Source of the DNA: an uncultured Opitutaceae bacterium
GTDB lineage: Bacteria; Verrucomicrobiota; Verrucomicrobiia; Opitutales; Opitutaceae
Length of the DNA stretch: 16,213 bases
Reading direction: 5' to 3'
NCBI GenBank assembly: GCA_937902865.1
Contig: CALFNJ010000493.1
Coordinates: 1-16,213 of the forward strand
Shown here piece after piece: positions 13,057-16,213 of this stretch. Made by a program: the position numbers and the translations under genes. Each line of letters starts with the position of its first letter. Within the stretch, counting starts at the first letter, position 1. The notes below the pieces were generated by a model. That model did no database searches and was not told where the DNA came from. It saw only the letters and a program-made list of their open reading frames with translations.

Positions 13057-15102
13057 ATGAGCTCTTCCCTGAACTGGGGCATTCTCGGCACCGGTCGCAT
13101 CGCCGGCATTTTCGCCCGGGCGCTCGCCCGCTCGCAGACCGGAAAACTGGCCGCCGTTGGCAGCCGCAGCGCGGACAAGGCCGCCGCCTTCGTCCGGGAA
13201 TTTCCGGGTGCCAAGGCCCACGGCAGCTACGACGCGCTGCTGGCGGATCCGTCGGTCCAGGCGATCTACATCGCCACCCCGCATCCGGACCACGCGGCGT
13301 GGATCATTCGCGCGGCTGAAGCGGGCAAGCATGTGCTCTGTGAAAAGCCCCTCGCGCTGAATCATCCCGAGGCGATGGTCGCGGCGGACGCCTGCCGGCG
13401 GCACGGCGTGCTGCTGATGGAGGGCTTCATGTACCGGTTTCACCCGCAGACGGCGAAGATCGTCGAACTCATCCAGAGCGGCGTGCTGGGTACGGTCGGA
13501 CTCGTCCAGGCAACGTTCGGCTTCGCGGCGACGTATGCGCCGGGCCACCGCAAGTGGGCGGATCATTTCGGCGGCGGAGGAATTCTCGATGTCGGCTGCT
13601 ATCCGGTGTCGCTCGTGCGGCTGATCGCCGGCGCCGCAGCGACCCAGGGTGCGCCGGCTCAGAAGGAAGCGGCCGGCCGATCCTGGCCGTTTGCGGAACC
13701 GACGAGCGTGACGGGCGCGGGCCTGCTCCATCCCGCGGAAGGCACGGACAGCTACGCCGCGGCCACTTTCAAGTTCTCGAGCGGCCTGGTCGCCCAGCTC
13801 GCCTGTGCGATCGGCCTGCAGCAGGATAATTCCGTCCGCATTTACGGCTCCGCCGGCTGGCTGCATGTGCCGACGCCTTGGATTCTCAACCGCGATGGCG
13901 GTCCGTCGCAGCTCTACCTGCACAAGGCGGGCGCGTCGGCTCCGGAGGAGATCACGGTCGCTTGTCCCGACAACGTTTACGCGCTCGAAGCCGACGCGTT
14001 TGCCCGCGCGGTGGCGCGCGGCGATCGCGAACTGCGGGAGCAGTCAGTGGCGGATTCGCTCGGCAACATGGCTGCGCTCGACGCCTGGCGCGCGGCGATC
14101 GGCCTCGTGTACCACGACGAACAGTCCGAACACGACAAACAGACAATCGCGCGGCGGCCGCTGGCGAAACGGGCGGATGCGCCGATGACGTATCTGCCGG
14201 TGCCGGGCCTGACACTGCCGGTGTCGCGACTCGTGCTGGGCGCCGACTACCAGAAGACGATGCCGCATGCGGTGGCCATCTTCGACGACTACTTCGAGCG
14301 CGGCGGCAACACCATCGACACCGCGCACATCTATGGCGGCGGCGTGATGGAAAAGCACCTCGGCTGGTGGCTGCGGCACCGCGGCGTGCGCGAGCAGATG
14401 GTGATCATCGGCAAAGGCGGACACACGCCGTGGTGCACGCCGGAATATATCACCGAGCAGTTGCACGAGTCGCTCGACCGGATGCAGACCGGGTACGTCG
14501 ATCTCTATTTCATCCATCGCGACAATCCTGCCGTGCCGGTGGGCGAGTTCGTCGACGTGCTCAACGAGCACGTGCAAGCGGGCCGGATCCGGATCTTCGG
14601 TGCGTCCAACTGGACCCTCGACCGGCTGGCCGCCGCCAACCGCTACGCGAAGCGCAAGGGGCTGCAGGGTTTCGCGGCGCTGAGCAACCAGCTCAGCCTG
14701 GCCCGCATGGTGGCGACGCAATGGGCCGGCTCGCTGAGCGTCGGCGACGCGGAGTCGCGGAAGAAACTGAAGAAAAGCCAGCTCCCGCTCTTCGCCTGGT
14801 CCGCTCAGGGCCGCGGCCTCTTCGGCGATCGCACCGGCAAGCCGGTCGATCCCGAGTTCATCCGCTGCTGGACTTCCGATGACAACACCGAGCGCCGCAA
14901 TCGCGCGATCGCGCTGGCGGCGAAGAAGGGCGTGTCGCCGACGAGTGTGGCGGTGGCCTACGTGCTGAAGCAGCCGTTTCCGACCTTCGCCGTCATCGGT
15001 CCGCGCACGATTGCGCAGATGGAAAGCTCCTTCGAAGCGCTCAAGGTCGACCTCACGCCGCGGGAAGTCGCGTGGCTCAACCTGGAGCGGGCGACGCCGT
15101 AA
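13057..15102 (+). CDS. Fused Gfo/Idh/MocA oxidoreductase - aldo-keto reductase
   Basis: A 681-residue protein joining two NAD(P)-dependent oxidoreductases, no signal peptide. Residues about 5-350 are Gfo/Idh/MocA: the Rossmann loop GILGTGRIAG (8-17), ATPHPDH, the CEKP motif with Lys97, and GGGILDVGCYP, placing Asp178 and Tyr182 where most family members have a catalytic histidine; this is the dihydrodiol-dehydrogenase-like pattern. A hydrophilic linker (about 350-376) leads to an aldo-keto reductase (377-681) with an intact tetrad: Asp421 and Tyr426 in DTAHIYG, Lys453 in IIGKGG, His487 in YFIHRD. Late motifs FGASNW and AVIGPRT fit the cofactor site. Both halves look active. The leader before ATG 13057 is pyrimidine-rich without a ribosome site. 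An internal ATG at codon 377, preceded by gggcgga, could allow separate AKR expression. Sugar or cyclitol chemistry is inferred only. Confidence 0.9.
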   Translation: MSSSLNWGILGTGRIAGIFARALARSQTGKLAAVGSRSADKAAAFVREFPGAKAHGSYDALLADPSVQAIYIATPHPDHAAWIIRAAEAGKHVLCEKPLALNHPEAMVAADACRRHGVLLMEGFMYRFHPQTAKIVELIQSGVLGTVGLVQATFGFAATYAPGHRKWADHFGGGGILDVGCYPVSLVRLIAGAAATQGAPAQKEAAGRSWPFAEPTSVTGAGLLHPAEGTDSYAAATFKFSSGLVAQLACAIGLQQDNSVRIYGSAGWLHVPTPWILNRDGGPSQLYLHKAGASAPEEITVACPDNVYALEADAFARAVARGDRELREQSVADSLGNMAALDAWRAAIGLVYHDEQSEHDKQTIARRPLAKRADAPMTYLPVPGLTLPVSRLVLGADYQKTMPHAVAIFDDYFERGGNTIDTAHIYGGGVMEKHLGWWLRHRGVREQMVIIGKGGHTPWCTPEYITEQLHESLDRMQTGYVDLYFIHRDNPAVPVGEFVDVLNEHVQAGRIRIFGASNWTLDRLAAANRYAKRKGLQGFAALSNQLSLARMVATQWAGSLSVGDAESRKKLKKSQLPLFAWSAQGRGLFGDRTGKPVDPEFIRCWTSDDNTERRNRAIALAAKKGVSPTSVAVAYVLKQPFPTFAVIGPRTIAQMESSFEALKVDLTPREVAWLNLERATP

Positions 15103-15124
15103 CGGGGACCTGGAGCCAGATTTT

Positions 15125-15152
15125 TATCTGGAACTCAGGAAATCAGGAACGG
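15125..15152 (+). repeat. TATCTGGAACTCAGG dispersed repeat, copy 3
   Basis: Matches copies 1 and 2 over 26 bp and begins 22 nt after the oxidoreductase stop. It opens the 374-nt gene-free gap 15103-15476, which is nearly filled by repeats. Confidence 0.8.
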
Positions 15153-15203
15153 AACGGAAACGATCCACCGATCTTTTGGATCCGAGTCGCGCGAAGCGGC
15201 AAA

Positions 15204-15229
15204 GTAGGGCGGGTTCTGACCCGCCTTTT
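15204..15229 (+). terminator. GCGGGT/ACCCGC hairpin with T-run (dispersed hairpin or terminator)
   Basis: The 7-bp stem ggcgggt/acccgcc with a 4-nt loop is followed by TTTT. It could terminate the oxidoreductase transcript. However, its context (tagggcgggt...ccgg) matches the hairpin after purK at 2686-2704, so it is probably a copy of the same small element. Confidence 0.5.
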
Positions 15230-15241
15230 CCGGCCAGGTAG

Positions 15242-15262
15242 GGACGGGCGGCCCGCCCGTCC
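15242..15262. repeat. GGACGGGC/GCCCGTCC palindrome
   Basis: A 21-nt palindrome, ggacgggcgg and ccgcccgtcc, around a single central base. It is one of several hairpins packed between 15204 and 15371; no second copy is seen in the window. Confidence 0.5.
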
Positions 15263-15278
15263 GCTTCGGCGCTGATTG

Positions 15279-15371
15279 AGGTGGAACGCGTTGTCCCTAA
15301 CGCGTTGAGCGCTCCGTCCGCGTTGCAAGTGGGCAACGTCGACAGCGCGTTAGGGACAACGCACTCCACCT
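15279..15371 (+). repeat. AGGTGG-AACGCG palindromic element, copy 3
   Basis: The 28-bp arms (15279-15306, 15344-15371) have three mismatches around a 37-nt loop containing ccgtccgc and ggcaacgtc. The loop matches copy 1 in reverse orientation. The total length of 93 bp is identical to copy 2. It sits between convergent genes. Confidence 0.94.
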
Positions 15372-15410
15372 CGGATCCGCGGCCATGCGTCCCTGCTTGT
15401 TCGGATCGTC

Positions 15411-15446
15411 CTTCGCGCCCTTCGCGTCTTCGCGTGACACCCTCCG
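15411..15446 (-). repeat. Solo arm of the GCGAAGACGCG family
   Basis: On the minus strand this 36-nt stretch equals 6550-6585 with a single mismatch, including the flanking cggagg outside the palindrome arm. No inverted partner is nearby, so it is half an element. Confidence 0.82.
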
Positions 15447-15455
15447 AACTCAGGG

Positions 15456-15478
15456 CGTGAGTTCCTGAGTTTCAGATT
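15456..15478 (-). repeat. Degenerate TCTGGAACTCAGG repeat overlapping a stop codon
   Basis: The minus strand reads aatctgaaactcaggaactcacg, about 20 of 24 positions like the copies at 10891 and 15125. It begins inside the TAA stop of the SnoaL-like gene. Confidence 0.5.
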
Positions 15479-15947
15479 ACTTGGCCTTCGCCGCTGTCGG
15501 GGCTGCTGCCGGCGCTTGCGCGCGCTCGCTGGCCTGCCAGGCGAGGAGCTTCCAGACGCCGTTCTCCTCGCGCCAGACGGCGAGGAAGTTGATGTCGTGG
15601 CTGATGCCGCCACCGGTCCGCGACTGAATGAGGCTCCGGCCGGTCATCAGCACCACGCCGGGGGCGATGGATTCGAATTTGCGGTCAGGATAGCTGTAGG
15701 AGTCGTAAACCGTGGTATGGCTGACAAACGACTGCACGTAGCTGGCCTTGGTGTCGGTCTTGCCGCTGCCGTGGACGTAATGAAGGTCGTTGGAAATCGT
15801 GCGATCAAGTCCCACTCCGTCGGCGGCGAGAATGGCGGCGACGCGCGCATCGTCGGCGCGCCGCACCGCGTCGGTGACCGAATCGGCGGCGAAGGCGGGG
15901 ACGAGGGCAAGCCAGGCGAGGAGGAGCAGGCGCGGAATGATTTTCAT
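15477..15947 (-). CDS. Exported SnoaL/DUF4440-like (NTF2-fold) protein
   Basis: A 156-residue protein with a clear signal peptide (MKIIPRLLLLAWLALVPAFA, cleavage near residue 20-21), so it is probably periplasmic. The mature part has the NTF2-like pattern: helix SVTDAVRRADDARVAAILAAD, then NDLHYVHGSG (53-62), a KASYVQSF helix, and strands MTGRSLIQS and FLAVWREENGVWKLLAWQAS (121-140), typical of DUF4440/SnoaL-like proteins. No enzyme function is established. The C-terminus is an Ala/Pro tail. The start is ATG 15947; the frame is open to 16109, but those 54 codons translate a palindrome (RRGVPCGRP...GRPRGTPL). No ribosome site is visible upstream. Confidence 0.82.
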   Translation of the reverse strand: MKIIPRLLLLAWLALVPAFAADSVTDAVRRADDARVAAILAADGVGLDRTISNDLHYVHGSGKTDTKASYVQSFVSHTTVYDSYSYPDRKFESIAPGVVLMTGRSLIQSRTGGGISHDINFLAVWREENGVWKLLAWQASERAQAPAAAPTAAKAK

Positions 15948-15998
15948 GAGCGCAACCAAGGGGGCCGGGGGCTTTCGCGCAACGTCGTTTGTCGATCG

Positions 15999-16077
15999 AC
16001 GTAGGGGCGTTCCTCGCGGACGCCCATTTCCGCTTTCGATCCCGCAAGCCGGGCGTCCGCAAGGAACGCCCCTACGT
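15999..16077 (+). repeat. GTAGGGGCGTTCC palindromic element, copy 3
   Basis: The 27-bp arms (15999-16025, 16051-16077) have one mismatch around a 25-nt loop ending aagcc, like copy 1. The total of 79 bp is identical to copy 1. It lies about 50 nt upstream of the SnoaL-like start. Confidence 0.94.
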
Positions 16078-16123
16078 TCTATCCCGCCTCGGTTTCGCGT
16101 TGTTTTCAAACCACTCCGAGGGC

Positions 16124-16213
16124 ATGGTGTGCGACCTTATGAACGCCGGGCCGTCAGTTTCGTTGCGGAAGCTGCTCGATGAGATCGGCCCGGTCGATTG
16201 CGTCGGGATCGAG
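16124..16213 (+). CDS. Possible 5' end of a gene at the right edge
   Basis: A frame opens at ATG 16124 (or ATG 16139) and remains open to the edge: 30 codons reading MVCDLMNAGPS...LLDEIGPVDCVGIE. By hand count the G+C at codon positions 1/2/3 is about 63/37/83 percent, the pattern of real genes in such a genome. GAGGG lies just before the ATG but with only one base of spacing. The family is not recognisable from 30 residues. A competing minus-strand reading ends at 16154. Confidence 0.3.
   Translation, partial: MVCDLMNAGPSVSLRKLLDEIGPVDCVGIE

Noticed and set aside
12694..13923. 409-codon minus-strand frame through the repeat island
   Set aside because: Antisense of the oxidoreductase fused to translated repeats.
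16154..16213. Minus-strand partial C-terminus LDPDAIDRADLIEQLPQRN ending at 16154
   Set aside because: Plausible residues, but its third-position G+C (about 68 percent) is below its first-position value, unlike coding frames here; the plus-strand frame fits better. Not excluded.

Overview
The window is GC-rich (roughly two thirds G+C by eye) with strongly GC-biased third codon positions. It carries ten well-supported chromosomal genes, plus a weak partial call at the right edge. Outer-membrane export signals (a TonB-dependent receptor), mostly absent Shine-Dalgarno sequences, and gaps packed with long palindromic repeats suggest a Gram-negative chromosome. The gene styles remind me of Verrucomicrobiota, family Opitutaceae. 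That placement is inference from gene style only, because no rRNA is present.

Layout. 1-782: 3' end of an ammonium transporter gene (amtB) with an intrinsic terminator. 1043-2685: purE-purK, overlapping by 4 nt, for the AIR to CAIR step of purine synthesis. 2829-6500 (minus strand): a cluster running from a GH20-like glycoside hydrolase through xdhC to a MocA-type nucleotidyltransferase. The last two are maturation factors for molybdenum hydroxylases such as xanthine dehydrogenase. Divergent from it, 6812-10877: a TonB-dependent receptor followed by an exported beta-propeller phytase, which together look like a phytate-utilisation locus. 11181-11423 encodes a small LapA-like membrane protein, convergent with a SpoU/TrmH RNA methyltransferase (11720-12490, minus). 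13057-15102 encodes one polypeptide joining a Gfo/Idh/MocA oxidoreductase to an aldo-keto reductase. 15477-15947 (minus) encodes an exported SnoaL/DUF4440-like protein. The right edge may hold the start of another gene.

The most striking content is between the genes. Almost every gap is occupied by a palindromic element of about 60-140 bp with 24-30-bp arms. I distinguish at least five palindrome families by arm sequence: CACAGAG, AGGTGG-AACGCG, AGGTGG-CCGTCG, GTAGGGGCGTTCC and GCGAAGACGCG. There are also short dispersed repeats and a 253-bp inverted-repeat element. Copies of one family share not only their arms but also their 24-37-nt loops and total length, so they are copies of discrete elements rather than chance hairpins. 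One copy fills the xdhC/mocA junction with a single base to spare on each side. No transposase or other mobility gene lies in the window, so these behave as non-autonomous elements of unknown mobiliser. They also extend many open frames artificially, so gene starts were placed inside the repeat boundaries.
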